This document shows positions 36,598-45,896 of a stretch of 64,000 nucleotides of DNA, in pieces. The notes under the pieces were generated by a model. That model was not told the origin of the DNA. It searched no databases and worked only from the letters and a program-made list of their open reading frames with translations. The stretch's first letter is position 1. Every line of letters begins with the position of its first letter. The position numbers and the translations under genes were made by a program. Source of the DNA: Deltaproteobacteria bacterium (GTDB lineage Bacteria > Myxococcota > B64-G9); NCBI GenBank assembly GCA_019314375.1, contig JAFCZJ010000052.1:1-64000 (forward strand), read 5' to 3'.

Positions 36598-37575
36598 GTG
36601 AACCCTTACCCAAGCTCATCCCCCACCCCGGCATGGCTCCAGCGCAAACTTCTGGTGGTCATGGGCAAAGGTGGCGTGGGCAAAACCGTCACTTGCGCCG
36701 CAATCGCCCGGCGCGCGGCTCGTGCCGGCAAACGAGTCCTGCTGGCCGAAGTACGCGCCCCCCGGCGCTTACCGAGCCTTTTCGGTCTCCGGGCGGAACA
36801 AGATGGTCCTTTGCAGCTTGCCCCCGGCATTCAATGGATCAACTTCACACCCCAGGCCGCTTTGGAAACCTACGCCATGCGCTTACTTAAGCTACGGGCG
36901 GTGTATCGGGCGGTGTTTGAACAACGGGCCGTTCGTCGCTTCCTGCGTGCACTGCCCTCCTTATCCGAGCTGCTTATGCTGGGGCACTTGGTTCATCTCA
37001 TAGAGGAAGGGCCCGCCGACCTGGTGGTGCTGGATGCCCCTTCCACCGGCCCGGGCGCGCTCATGTTGGAGGTTCCCCAGGTCATCATGCGCACGGTGCC
37101 CGAAGGACCCTTGCGCGACGGCGCCGAATGGATCCAGCGCCTGCTGGGCGACCCCGCGCGAACGACCATCCACCTCGTGGTCTTGCCGGAAGAGCTTCCG
37201 GTCAGCGAGGCCATCTCGCTACACCACCGCCTGCGTGACGATCTGGGCCTGGCGCGAGGTTTCGTGGTGGCCAATCGATGTCTGCCCAATCCCTTCCCGC
37301 CGGGCCAGCATCCGGCCGTGGATGATGAGGGCAGCCCCATGACCGAGGCGAACGCCGCGCTCATCCAGGCCGCCCGCTCCTTGCGAGGTCGCCTGAATTT
37401 GCAGCAGGTCTACCTGGACCGCCTGCAAGCCGGCGTCGACCAGGCCATCATCCAATTGCCCGAATGGAACCCCGGATGGAACCCCGGATGGAACCAGGGC
37501 ACCTTCGGCACCGAGGCCATCGAAGCATTGGCCGACGCCCTGCAATCGGCGGAGCGAGGTGCCTCATGGGCCTAA
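36598..37575 (+). CDS. ArsA/Get3-like ATPase (copy 1; GTG start)
   Basis: LLVVMGKGGVGKTVTCAAIARRAARAGKRVLLAEV; DLVVLDAPSTGPGALML. Confidence 0.85.
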   Translation: MNPYPSSSPTPAWLQRKLLVVMGKGGVGKTVTCAAIARRAARAGKRVLLAEVRAPRRLPSLFGLRAEQDGPLQLAPGIQWINFTPQAALETYAMRLLKLRAVYRAVFEQRAVRRFLRALPSLSELLMLGHLVHLIEEGPADLVVLDAPSTGPGALMLEVPQVIMRTVPEGPLRDGAEWIQRLLGDPARTTIHLVVLPEELPVSEAISLHHRLRDDLGLARGFVVANRCLPNPFPPGQHPAVDDEGSPMTEANAALIQAARSLRGRLNLQQVYLDRLQAGVDQAIIQLPEWNPGWNPGWNQGTFGTEAIEALADALQSAERGASWA

Positions 37576-38723
37576 ACAGCGTGGTGGAGTCAAAACGCAT
37601 CGCCCTGACCATGGGCCCGGGTGGCGTCGGCAAAACCACGGTGGCGGCGGCCCTTGGCCTGCAAGCCGCCGTGCTGGGTCGCCGCGCCTTGGTCCTCACC
37701 GTCGATCCGGCCCAGCGCCTGGCCGATGCCCTGGGGCTAAAAGACTTAGACCCTGGTGAAATACGTGAGCTAACGGTGGAGTCACTGCAAGCCATCGGCA
37801 TCCCGGCCAAAGCGCCGTTGCATGTCTCCATGTTGGACGCAGAGCAAGCCTGGCGAGGATTAATCCAACGGGAGGTCGGAGAAGAGGGGCTCAAAAAACG
37901 CATCCTCGAGCATCCCTTCTTCGTGCGCATGACCGACGACCTGAGCGGAGCACGCGAATACGCCGCCATGGAGGAACTTTACCACCTGCATCTCAGAGGG
38001 GGTTTTGATCTCCTGGTCTTGGACACCCCGCCAACCATTCACGGCATGGATTTCTTAGAGTCCCCCGACCGCTTGCTGGATGTGCTGGAACAAGACGCCT
38101 TCCGTTGGTTGATGCGACCCGCGCTCTTGGCCGGGCGCATGGGTTTGCGGGTGCTTAACTTCCATGGCGGTTATGTGGTGCGCAAACTGACTCGCTTCAC
38201 CGGCGTTGAGTTCCTGCGCCAATTGGCCCAGTTCATCGATTTATTCAGCGGCCTCATGGAGGGATTCAGGGCCCGAGCCGCGGCCGTCAAGGCCACCTTG
38301 CGCTCCGCGGTCACGGGTTTCGTGGTGATCACCGCGGCCGATCCCAACCTCGCCCAGGAGTCGGCCTTCCTGCATCGTCGACTCTTGCAACGCGACCTCT
38401 CACCGGAAGCCGTCATCGTCAACCGCATGGCGCCCGAGCCGCCCGCCCTGCCCTCGGGGGATGACTGGAAAGCCCAGGCCAAAAAGGCCCTCGGGCCACC
38501 CGATCCCGCGGCATGGTTCGCCGGCATGCAAAAAGCCCACGCCATCCTCCAGCAACTGGCTGAGCGAGACCAACAACATTTTGAATCCCTGCGCCAAACC
38601 ATGCAGTCCTGCTGTGCCTTTCACAAGGTAAAGCGGCTGCCTGTTGACATTCACAACCTGGCAGGCTTGGAGCTCTTGCGCCGTGCTTTGTTTGAGGAGA
38701 ACGCCGACCATGAATCAACATGA
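37566..38723 (+). CDS. ArsA/Get3-like ATPase (copy 2)
   Basis: IALTMGPGGVGKTTVAAALGLQAAVLGRRALVLTVDPAQRLADALGL; overlaps copy 1. Confidence 0.9.
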   Translation: MGLNSVVESKRIALTMGPGGVGKTTVAAALGLQAAVLGRRALVLTVDPAQRLADALGLKDLDPGEIRELTVESLQAIGIPAKAPLHVSMLDAEQAWRGLIQREVGEEGLKKRILEHPFFVRMTDDLSGAREYAAMEELYHLHLRGGFDLLVLDTPPTIHGMDFLESPDRLLDVLEQDAFRWLMRPALLAGRMGLRVLNFHGGYVVRKLTRFTGVEFLRQLAQFIDLFSGLMEGFRARAAAVKATLRSAVTGFVVITAADPNLAQESAFLHRRLLQRDLSPEAVIVNRMAPEPPALPSGDDWKAQAKKALGPPDPAAWFAGMQKAHAILQQLAERDQQHFESLRQTMQSCCAFHKVKRLPVDIHNLAGLELLRRALFEENADHEST

Positions 38724-39108
38724 ATTCCAGCTCAAGACCCAATCCCGTGACGCCTTCGTCGACATCACGGGCAAGGTGCAGCAGGCCGTGGAGGACAGTG
38801 GCGTGAGTCACGGCATTTGTTTGGTCTACTGCCCCCACACCACGGCCGGCATCACCATCAACGAAAACGCGGATCCGGATGTACCGAAAGACATCATGAT
38901 GGCTCTGGATCGGACCTATCCCTGGGAAGCAGGCTATCGTCACGCCGAGGGCAACGCAGCGGCCCATGTAAAAGCCTCCTTCATGGGCAGTTCTGCTCAG
39001 GTGATCATCTCCGAAGGCCGCCTGTTACTCGGCACCTGGCAATCAGTTTTTTTCTGTGAGTTCGATGGACCGCGCAATCGCCGGGTCCAAATCAAGATCA
39101 CGGCATAA
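38710..39108 (+). CDS. YjbQ family (secondary thiamine-phosphate synthase-like) protein
   Basis: CPHTTAGITINENADPDVPKDIM...HAEGNAAAHVKASFMGSSAQVIISEGRLLLGTWQSVFFCEFDGPR. Confidence 0.94.
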   Translation: MNQHEFQLKTQSRDAFVDITGKVQQAVEDSGVSHGICLVYCPHTTAGITINENADPDVPKDIMMALDRTYPWEAGYRHAEGNAAAHVKASFMGSSAQVIISEGRLLLGTWQSVFFCEFDGPRNRRVQIKITA

Positions 39109-39152
39109 CAAGATCACTGCTTCTCCGCGCCCGGCGGAGTCAACACATTGGG

Positions 39153-40532
39153 TCAGGTGCTGCCGGCCCGAGCCGACCTCCGTATGTCCAGCATGGCACC
39201 CAGGGCGGCTGCTCGAATCTGTGCGTCCTCGTCTGTCATGCCGCGCTTGAGTCGCTTTTCCTCTCCTCCTGCGTCCCGTCCCATGGCCCCGAGCTTCTCC
39301 GCGGCCAGGACCCGTACTGCGAGAGACTGGGCTTTTTCAAACAGGTGCCCCAGCTCTCGCGCAAGCTTATGCTTATCGGCCTGGATCAGCACCAGGGCTC
39401 GCAAACAAGCCCGGGCCGCGCCCTGCTCGATCGCCTTTTCCCCCTTGGAGCCTTCGGCCCGGGTCGCCAAGTCCGCAAGGACCGATTTCGCCTGTGGACC
39501 CAGGGCCCCGAGCCGCTCAGCCGCCAATCGCACCTCTTCCGCGGAACCCTCGCGGAGGACCCACCTCAAGGCCTTGATCGAATCCTCCCGCGCGGGCAAC
39601 TGGGCCAAGAGACCCAAAACATGCAGCCTGACCGAGCTCGATTCATCGCGAAGCCCTTGCAACAACAGGCTCCTCTCTTTGCCCTGCATGGCCAAAGGAA
39701 GAATGGAATCGTAAGCAGCCTGCCGCAAGGTCGGTTCCGGATCCGCCAGACGCGCGCTCAGGACTTGGCTCAGTTTTCCCTGGGTTAAGTTCAGCCGGCC
39801 CAGGGCAAGCAATACATGCCGCCGCACGTCCGGGTCTGCATGTCCCAGCAGGCGCTCCAGTTCATCCTGTCCCGCCGGTCCCATCCGCCCAAGGGTCTCC
39901 GCGGCGGCAGCCCGCAAGGAATCCTCCGCGTCCATCAAGAGACTGTGGGACACTGCCTGCAACTGGGGTTTCGCCCGCTCGCCCAACATGCCCAAGGAGC
40001 GCAAGGCCCCTCGGCGCACCGCCTTGTCGGCATCGGCCATCAATCCACCCAATGCCTCCATCCCGCGACGATCGCTCGGGTCCGCCTCCACCATGCGCTC
40101 CAGCAATACTGCTGCCTGCTGGCGCGCATCAGCATGCCGGGCACCGGTCAAAGCCTGGACGGCGGACCAGGCCGGCTGCCGGAGATCCGCCGCGCCGGAC
40201 GGGTCCTTCACAAAAGCCGCCACCAACATCCTGGCTCCGTAGACTCGACCACGACCCAGGGCCTCGATGGCGGCCCGGCGCAGTCCCGCATCCTTCGCGC
40301 CCAGGGCCAAAGACAGCAAACCCAAGCCGGCCTCGCCACAACGTTCAAGTTGCTGGATCTTTCCGGTATCCCACTCGGCCAAATCGCGATTCCGGGCATC
40401 CGCCAAGAGCGAAGTACAGAGTTCATGGGTTTTCAGATCAGCCGACGGCCGATCCTTTTCCGGGGGTTTGTCGCAAGCCGTCAACAAGAAAAAAGAAGTA
40501 ATCAGAATAAGCAAGCCTCGCATACCATCCAT
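39153..40532 (-). CDS. HEAT-repeat lipoprotein
   Basis: Lipobox LTAC; repeated helical HEAT units (AETLGRMG, LALGRLN, LGMLGERA). Confidence 0.8.
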   Translation of the reverse strand: MDGMRGLLILITSFFLLTACDKPPEKDRPSADLKTHELCTSLLADARNRDLAEWDTGKIQQLERCGEAGLGLLSLALGAKDAGLRRAAIEALGRGRVYGARMLVAAFVKDPSGAADLRQPAWSAVQALTGARHADARQQAAVLLERMVEADPSDRRGMEALGGLMADADKAVRRGALRSLGMLGERAKPQLQAVSHSLLMDAEDSLRAAAAETLGRMGPAGQDELERLLGHADPDVRRHVLLALGRLNLTQGKLSQVLSARLADPEPTLRQAAYDSILPLAMQGKERSLLLQGLRDESSSVRLHVLGLLAQLPAREDSIKALRWVLREGSAEEVRLAAERLGALGPQAKSVLADLATRAEGSKGEKAIEQGAARACLRALVLIQADKHKLARELGHLFEKAQSLAVRVLAAEKLGAMGRDAGGEEKRLKRGMTDEDAQIRAAALGAMLDIRRSARAGST

Positions 40533-40642
40533 GATAACCGTCCCGCCTGGCCTTGCCAAGAAGACATGGCCAAAAACACGACCTTCGTGCAAAATGAAGA
40601 CCCATGGAACCCAAGACCCTCATCCCTGTCTACACTCATATC

Positions 40643-41788
40643 ATGCACCGGAACTTACCTCGGATTCTGACCTTGCTGCTCGCCTTATCGCTTGTCGCCT
40701 GCGTAACCCCCCGTGGCGGCCAACGCGGGGATAATGAATCCGCCAAAGAAATCATCATGGACCCCCTGCACTTGGGCATCCACCCGGATCCGGAGTTGGG
40801 CCTGACCGACTTCGACGCGGCCACCCTGTTTCACGAGGGCCTGCGCCTGCACGAAGCCGAACAGCCGGGAGAGGCCTTGAAGTTCTTCGATCGACTGCTC
40901 TCGGACTTCCCCGGATCCCGCCTCACCTCGACCTCCGCCTTCAACGCGGGCCGCTGCCTGGAATCTTTGGAGCGGGACCGAGAAGCCATCGCCCGTTACC
41001 GACTTATCGTCGACGGCATGCCCCGCTCCAGGGACTGGGTGGATGCCATGTTCCGTCTTTCCATGGTTTTGATCCGTCAGGATCAACAAACCACCGCGGT
41101 GGCCGAACTGAATCGCCTGCTTGACCGTGAGTCCTTGAGCATCTCGGATCGCATCGACGCCATGGTGCTCAAGGGCGAGAGCCTCACGGCCGGGGGTAAA
41201 ACCTTTGTCGCCGAGACGGTCTTTCGTGCAACCCTGCGCATTTTCCGGCAGCACGAACGAGAGGAGTACCTGGATCCCGCCCCGGCCGCCCGCGCCGAGT
41301 TCCGTCTGAGCGAACTACTGTACGTACGCTTCAAAGATGCCCCCCTTCGTTTGCCCGAGGATCGAATGAGGGAGGATCTGGAGATCAAGGCCGACCTGCT
41401 ATTGAAAACCCAAGCGGGCTTTCTGCGCACCATGCGTTACGGTGATCCGGACTGGGCCACGGCCGCGAGTTACGGCATCGGACGCCTGTACCTGGAGCTG
41501 CACGAAGCCATGAATACGGCTCCGGTGCCTCCGGACTTAAGCCCCGACGAAGTGAAGGTCTATCGGAACTTGCTACGCAAACGACTGGCCGTTTTGCTTC
41601 GCAAAGCGCTTAAAATCTTCAAAATGACCATGCAGCTCGCGGAACGAACCCGATCGAACAACGAGTGGACTCAGTCCACTCAGCGCGAAATGGAGTTGGT
41701 GGAAAAACAAGTACTCCGCGATCTCAAAGAAACGCTCGATGAAACGAATGACACTGAAGATGCCGACATAAACACGCCCATTTTGTGA
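40643..41788 (+). CDS. TPR-type lipoprotein
   Basis: MHRNLPRILTLLLALSLVAC lipobox; TPR-like EQPGEALKFFDRLLSDFPGSRL. Confidence 0.75.
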   Translation: MHRNLPRILTLLLALSLVACVTPRGGQRGDNESAKEIIMDPLHLGIHPDPELGLTDFDAATLFHEGLRLHEAEQPGEALKFFDRLLSDFPGSRLTSTSAFNAGRCLESLERDREAIARYRLIVDGMPRSRDWVDAMFRLSMVLIRQDQQTTAVAELNRLLDRESLSISDRIDAMVLKGESLTAGGKTFVAETVFRATLRIFRQHEREEYLDPAPAARAEFRLSELLYVRFKDAPLRLPEDRMREDLEIKADLLLKTQAGFLRTMRYGDPDWATAASYGIGRLYLELHEAMNTAPVPPDLSPDEVKVYRNLLRKRLAVLLRKALKIFKMTMQLAERTRSNNEWTQSTQREMELVEKQVLRDLKETLDETNDTEDADINTPIL

Positions 41789-41840
41789 TCAAGACGCCTG
41801 GGTGCTACCATGCTCCGGTCAGCATCTCTTGGAGGCGTCC

Positions 41841-43199
41841 TTGGATCTCCTTTCCCTCTTCAGCCCCGAAGAACTCAGCGCCTGGACGGACAAACGCTTT
41901 GTGGGCAACATGATGTTTCTAACCGGTAAAATCCTCAGCTTGGGTTTTTACATCACCGTCTTGTGGGCCGGCCTGCATGTGGTCTTACGCGACAAGTGTC
42001 AGACGATGGCCGACTGGCTTTACCTCCGCCCCGGGCTGCAGGCCGCGGGTCAGCGGTTGCCTGTGCTCCGGCACCTGGTGAACATCCCGGAACGCATGGC
42101 GGCAGGCTCGGAGGGCATCGGCAACAACCGCTGGTTGGTGGACGCCTTGTTCCCCACCCTCTTTACCCTTTTCTGGGTCGTCTTGACCCTGCCCATGAAC
42201 TTCTACAGCAGCTACATACGCCCCCATGCCGTCGGCATGTCCAACCTGGCCCTTTCCCAGTGGTTCATCGACGTCGGCAAGAGCTTGGGCTTCACGCTCC
42301 TGGCATTGTCCCTGCTCGGCCTCAGCCTCTTCAGTCTGGCCCGCCGCTTGCCACGCACCTGGTGGCTATGGCTTTGGGGTGCCGTGGTGGGAACGCTCGT
42401 CATCTGGAACATGCTGGCACCTTATCGGGCCATGATTTACAACGACTTCACCCCGCTGCCGCAGGGCGAGCTGCGCACACGAATCGAGACATTGGTCAAA
42501 AAAGCGGGTTTTGAGCTGGAGCAAATTCAAGTGGTGAACACCTCCTTGCGATCCAAGGCCACGGTGGCCTACATCATGGGCAAAGGCCCGACACGCACCG
42601 TGGTATTGAGCGACAACCTCCTCAACGAATACCCAACGCGCGAGGTGCTCTTCACCGTGGCCCATGAAGTGGGCCACGAGCTGAACGCCCACGAGACTCG
42701 CGCCTGGCTGAGCTTGACGCTGGCCGCGTTTCTTTTCTTGGGGATGATCCAATTGACCATCCGGCGCGGGCCCCGTTGGAAAAAACTGCGAATTAGACCG
42801 GGCGTGGATCCCGCAATTTGGCCCGTAATCCAGTTGATCTTCTTTTTTCTGTTTACTTTGAACATCCCCGTCACCAGGACCTTGAGCCGCGCGGAAGAAT
42901 GGGAAGCGGACAAAAGCGGCCTGGAGTTAACCCGGGATCCGGTGGCCTACGTTTCCTTGATGGCGCGACTGACCCGACAGAACAAAGCCGACCCGCACCC
43001 GCCCTGGTTCGTGCGCAAGGTCTTAGGCTCTCACCCCAGCTTAAAAGAACGTATGGAGTACGGCCTGGAATGGGCCCGACGCCACAACATCCCCATCGGC
43101 CTCGGCGCCCTCCCCCTCCCCGCGCCCAAAACCCAACTCATCAAAACGGATGCCGACCAAAATCACTCAAAAGAAGAAGCCCGCATGATCCCCTCATGA
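41841..43199 (+). CDS. M48 family (Ste24/CAAX prenyl protease-like) metallopeptidase, probable TTG start
   Basis: HEVGHELNAHE zinc motif, SRAEEWEADKSGLEL, multiple TM; SD ggagg 5 nt before TTG 41841. Confidence 0.92.
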   Translation: MDLLSLFSPEELSAWTDKRFVGNMMFLTGKILSLGFYITVLWAGLHVVLRDKCQTMADWLYLRPGLQAAGQRLPVLRHLVNIPERMAAGSEGIGNNRWLVDALFPTLFTLFWVVLTLPMNFYSSYIRPHAVGMSNLALSQWFIDVGKSLGFTLLALSLLGLSLFSLARRLPRTWWLWLWGAVVGTLVIWNMLAPYRAMIYNDFTPLPQGELRTRIETLVKKAGFELEQIQVVNTSLRSKATVAYIMGKGPTRTVVLSDNLLNEYPTREVLFTVAHEVGHELNAHETRAWLSLTLAAFLFLGMIQLTIRRGPRWKKLRIRPGVDPAIWPVIQLIFFFLFTLNIPVTRTLSRAEEWEADKSGLELTRDPVAYVSLMARLTRQNKADPHPPWFVRKVLGSHPSLKERMEYGLEWARRHNIPIGLGALPLPAPKTQLIKTDADQNHSKEEARMIPS

Positions 43200-43711
43200 C
43201 GGGTCCGATCCAGATTCTCCAGCCTCGAAAGCATGCGCTGTTCCACTTCCTTCGCCGAGCTCAACCACTGGCCGGCGTCGGCGGCTTTATCGCCAAAGCC
43301 CTGGGCTTCGACACGGGCGGCTTCTGCGTCCAACTGAAGACCCTCTGCCATCATGCCCAAAGGCTGAATCGTGTCATTGGCCGACTTGATGGCCATCATA
43401 ATGGCCGACTGAGCCCCCGCCGCTTCGCAAGCCTTCCCGCCCACATCCAAAGTCACGGTCAAGATGCGTTGCCACAATTTGAAGTCAGACTGTTTTTCCG
43501 TTTTTTCAAGGGCTTTTTGTAACCGTTGCTGGCGAGCCGTACGCGCGCGATTTTTGAGCTCGCGCGCAACGCTTTTTTGCAATCTCCCGTCCTTGACGAT
43601 CAGGACCTCCAGGTCCAAAGAGGGATCAACTCCTTTCCCAAGAAACCCCTCCAGCGCACCCGTGCTTTCCTGTGGCACGTTCGTCGGTCCGGAAATTTCC
43701 TGCACGTTCAT
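43163..43711 (-). CDS. Putative T3SS SctB-like small translocator (hypothetical helical protein)
   Basis: Helical 182-aa protein, last gene of the five-gene operon; no motif on its own. Confidence 0.35.
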   Translation of the reverse strand: MNVQEISGPTNVPQESTGALEGFLGKGVDPSLDLEVLIVKDGRLQKSVARELKNRARTARQQRLQKALEKTEKQSDFKLWQRILTVTLDVGGKACEAAGAQSAIMMAIKSANDTIQPLGMMAEGLQLDAEAARVEAQGFGDKAADAGQWLSSAKEVEQRMLSRLENLDRTRHEGIMRASSFE

Positions 43712-44316
43712 CTTGTCCTCCCTGGTTTGTTGGCTAAGTTTGCGGACTGACCTTCGGATTGTATCAATGACAACATACGTTGCCCCATGGCTTGCTCATG
43801 GTCGACCATGTTGCCAAGCATCTGCAAGTGATCGCCATGATCCTGAACCGCGTCCCTGTGGAAATTTTCCGTCTTGAGGGTTCGGGCCTGTGTATCGGCC
43901 GCCTGATCATTATAGGCTTGCCCCGTGACCATGCAAGCCTGCGCCGCGGCCAAGCCCACGAGGCCAATCACCTTGCCCGCCGGCGGGTTGTAAATCCCCA
44001 CCACCGTGGCGACCACGCCGGAAACAACGGCCACGATCTTTCCAAAACAACTCCAGGATTCAGCCTCCTCCGCCTTTTGCTCCAACTCGGCACGAATTTC
44101 GTCCAACTTTTCATTGAATTTCTTCAGGGCTTTGGCGCTCCGATTCACGCATTGGGTCTGCATGACAAACTGTTCAGCCTTCCCCTGGGACAACAAAGCC
44201 AAGCTGTCGCTCAACCAATCGCCGCTAAAAGATTTATCCATCAGATTCTTCAGGGACGAAGAATCCCCTTGTGCGGGAATATGACCCGGATCTTGGCATG
44301 CCTCCACTCTCATCAC
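43708..44316 (-). CDS. Putative T3SS SctE-like (SipB/SseC-type) translocator
   Basis: Coiled coil followed by hydrophobic hairpin WSCFGKIVAVVSGVVATVVGIYNPPAGKVIGLVGLAAAQACMVTGQ, then helical tail. Confidence 0.5.
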   Translation of the reverse strand: MMRVEACQDPGHIPAQGDSSSLKNLMDKSFSGDWLSDSLALLSQGKAEQFVMQTQCVNRSAKALKKFNEKLDEIRAELEQKAEEAESWSCFGKIVAVVSGVVATVVGIYNPPAGKVIGLVGLAAAQACMVTGQAYNDQAADTQARTLKTENFHRDAVQDHGDHLQMLGNMVDHEQAMGQRMLSLIQSEGQSANLANKPGRTR

Positions 44317-44326
44317 ACACCCACTT

Positions 44327-44647
44327 TCAATTCATCATGGAGCGCGCCAGGGACTCGAAAAGTCGAGCCTGGCTCGGTTGGCGCAATCGCTGGAACAATT
44401 CGCCCAGGGCTTGCCAAACATCTGAACGATAGGGATCGTATAGGGCCAGGCCGGCGAAAACCTCGGCGGCCGCCTCGTACTCACCAGCCTCCATCAAGCG
44501 TTGTCCGGCCTGCATGCCGGCACGCATTTCCTCGTCGTTGATGCCCTTCATTTCAGCGAGGGTGGCTTCGCCCTTTTGCAGCATTTCCAGGTTACGAAGA
44601 GCCACGGGGCTCAAGGTCTTCAGTTTCGCTTCGCCTATGATCTGCAT
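44327..44647 (-). CDS. Putative SycD/LcrH-like TPR chaperone
   Basis: AGQRLMEAGEYEAAAEVFAGLALYDPYRSDVWQALGELFQRLRQPSQA matches the TPR pattern of class II T3SS chaperones. Confidence 0.55.
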   Translation of the reverse strand: MQIIGEAKLKTLSPVALRNLEMLQKGEATLAEMKGINDEEMRAGMQAGQRLMEAGEYEAAAEVFAGLALYDPYRSDVWQALGELFQRLRQPSQARLFESLARSMMN

Positions 44648-44665
44648 GGTTTTCCCCTCTCGGCC

Positions 44666-45310
44666 TTATTTGAAGTTCGAAATAATGCCCATGGCCGTCT
44701 GATTGCAGGACTGCATGATGTTGCTGGTCAGTTGAACCGCCTGACTACGTTTTTGCATCAGGCGATTCAAGTCGATGAGCATCAGCTCGGAGGATTGGGT
44801 CAAGTCTTCAAACTCGCGCTGAAGTTCTTCTAGGCGATCCTCTGTCTCCTCGATCTGATACATTCCCCGATTGGCGGCTTCTTCCTTGGCGAGCACGTTG
44901 CCCTTATCAGCCAGCTCCTTGATTTCATCATCCGAAAGCTGCCGATAAGTACCAACTAGGATTTCTACGGGATCAGCTGTGGACAAAATCTCATTTTGGT
45001 ATTGAACGGCTTGTTCAGACCGTTCTTGCAACAAGGCTTGGTGCTTGTCTTCATCGGTGACCCAACCGTCCGAACCATCTTCCTCCGCGTTTTCAAGAAT
45101 CTTGTTGAGCTTGGCCATTTCTTCACTGATGGCACTCTTGCGATTTTGGGTATCGCGAATGGAGTGCATCTTGTCTAAGAGGGCCTTGTCCGAATCCGCC
45201 AGGACCAGCATGAGTTCGATGAAGGCCAGATCGTCGATGCTGAGCGGGCTGTCTGCAAAGGACATGCCCTGGACGTTCATGGAACTGGCGGAAATACTTG
45301 AGTCATACAT
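44666..45310 (-). CDS. Putative EspA/SseB-like filament or tip protein
   Basis: 214-aa coiled-coil protein with C-terminal amphipathic helix LNRLMQKRSQAVQLTSNIMQSCNQTAMGIISNFK. Confidence 0.45.
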   Translation of the reverse strand: MYDSSISASSMNVQGMSFADSPLSIDDLAFIELMLVLADSDKALLDKMHSIRDTQNRKSAISEEMAKLNKILENAEEDGSDGWVTDEDKHQALLQERSEQAVQYQNEILSTADPVEILVGTYRQLSDDEIKELADKGNVLAKEEAANRGMYQIEETEDRLEELQREFEDLTQSSELMLIDLNRLMQKRSQAVQLTSNIMQSCNQTAMGIISNFK

Positions 45311-45530
45311 GGTAGCCCCTCCTTGTGTTTTGCCCTGACGGCTTGGCTTGTTTCTGGATTGGGCGGTGGTGAGCGGCGCCCAGGCTGTTGCGCATGCGGC
45401 CGGCCACTTGACCCAGTTCTTGCCGCCCCAGGCCCAGTCGATTCAGGGTTTGAGTGAAGGCCCTTTCGCTTTCTTCCAGCATGTTGCGCAGGCCCATGGG
45501 GATCTCAGAATTCTGATTTGGATTGTTCAT
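45303..45530 (-). CDS. Small hypothetical protein, first gene of T3SS-like operon
   Basis: MNNPNQNSEIPMGLRNMLEESERAFTQTLNRLGLG; SD ggagg upstream; overlaps the next gene. Confidence 0.5.
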   Translation of the reverse strand: MNNPNQNSEIPMGLRNMLEESERAFTQTLNRLGLGRQELGQVAGRMRNSLGAAHHRPIQKQAKPSGQNTRRGYHV

Positions 45531-45651
45531 GCTCCTCCTCCTGGAAAGATGTTCTGGCAAGGGCTTATTACAAGAGCCATGCCAGCTCCCTTGCGAGCAG
45601 GAAAAACACAATTTTTACAACCACTTGACTCGATCTCCACCCCGACCCGAC

Positions 45652-45692
45652 CCTGTCCGGAATCCGGACAAGGTCCATGAATTTCGGACAGG
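45652..45692. promoter_or_regulatory. Inverted-repeat operator candidate in divergent intergenic region
   Basis: TGTCCGG-AAT-CCGGACA plus further half-site CGGACAGG at 45685-45692. Confidence 0.45.
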
Positions 45693-45832
45693 CAGATGCC
45701 GAGATGTCAGAGTCAGCTGCGAAACAGGTGTGACAGCCATGCCACAAGATCGCCGATTCTTTGACGCAGTGTCATGCCGGTCTTTGAGTCGACCTTGTGC
45801 AAATTCGGGCACATGGGTGGGAATGTCCGCTC

Positions 45833-45848
45833 TGGCACGATGGTTGTA
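45833..45848 (+). promoter_or_regulatory. Possible sigma-54-type -24/-12 promoter
   Basis: TGGCACG-atgg-TTGTA, one mismatch (GT for GC at -12) from consensus. Confidence 0.35.
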
Positions 45849-45896
45849 GACAATAGGATTACCAAGCGTTGGCAAAAAGCAGCAAGGAGGCATGTG

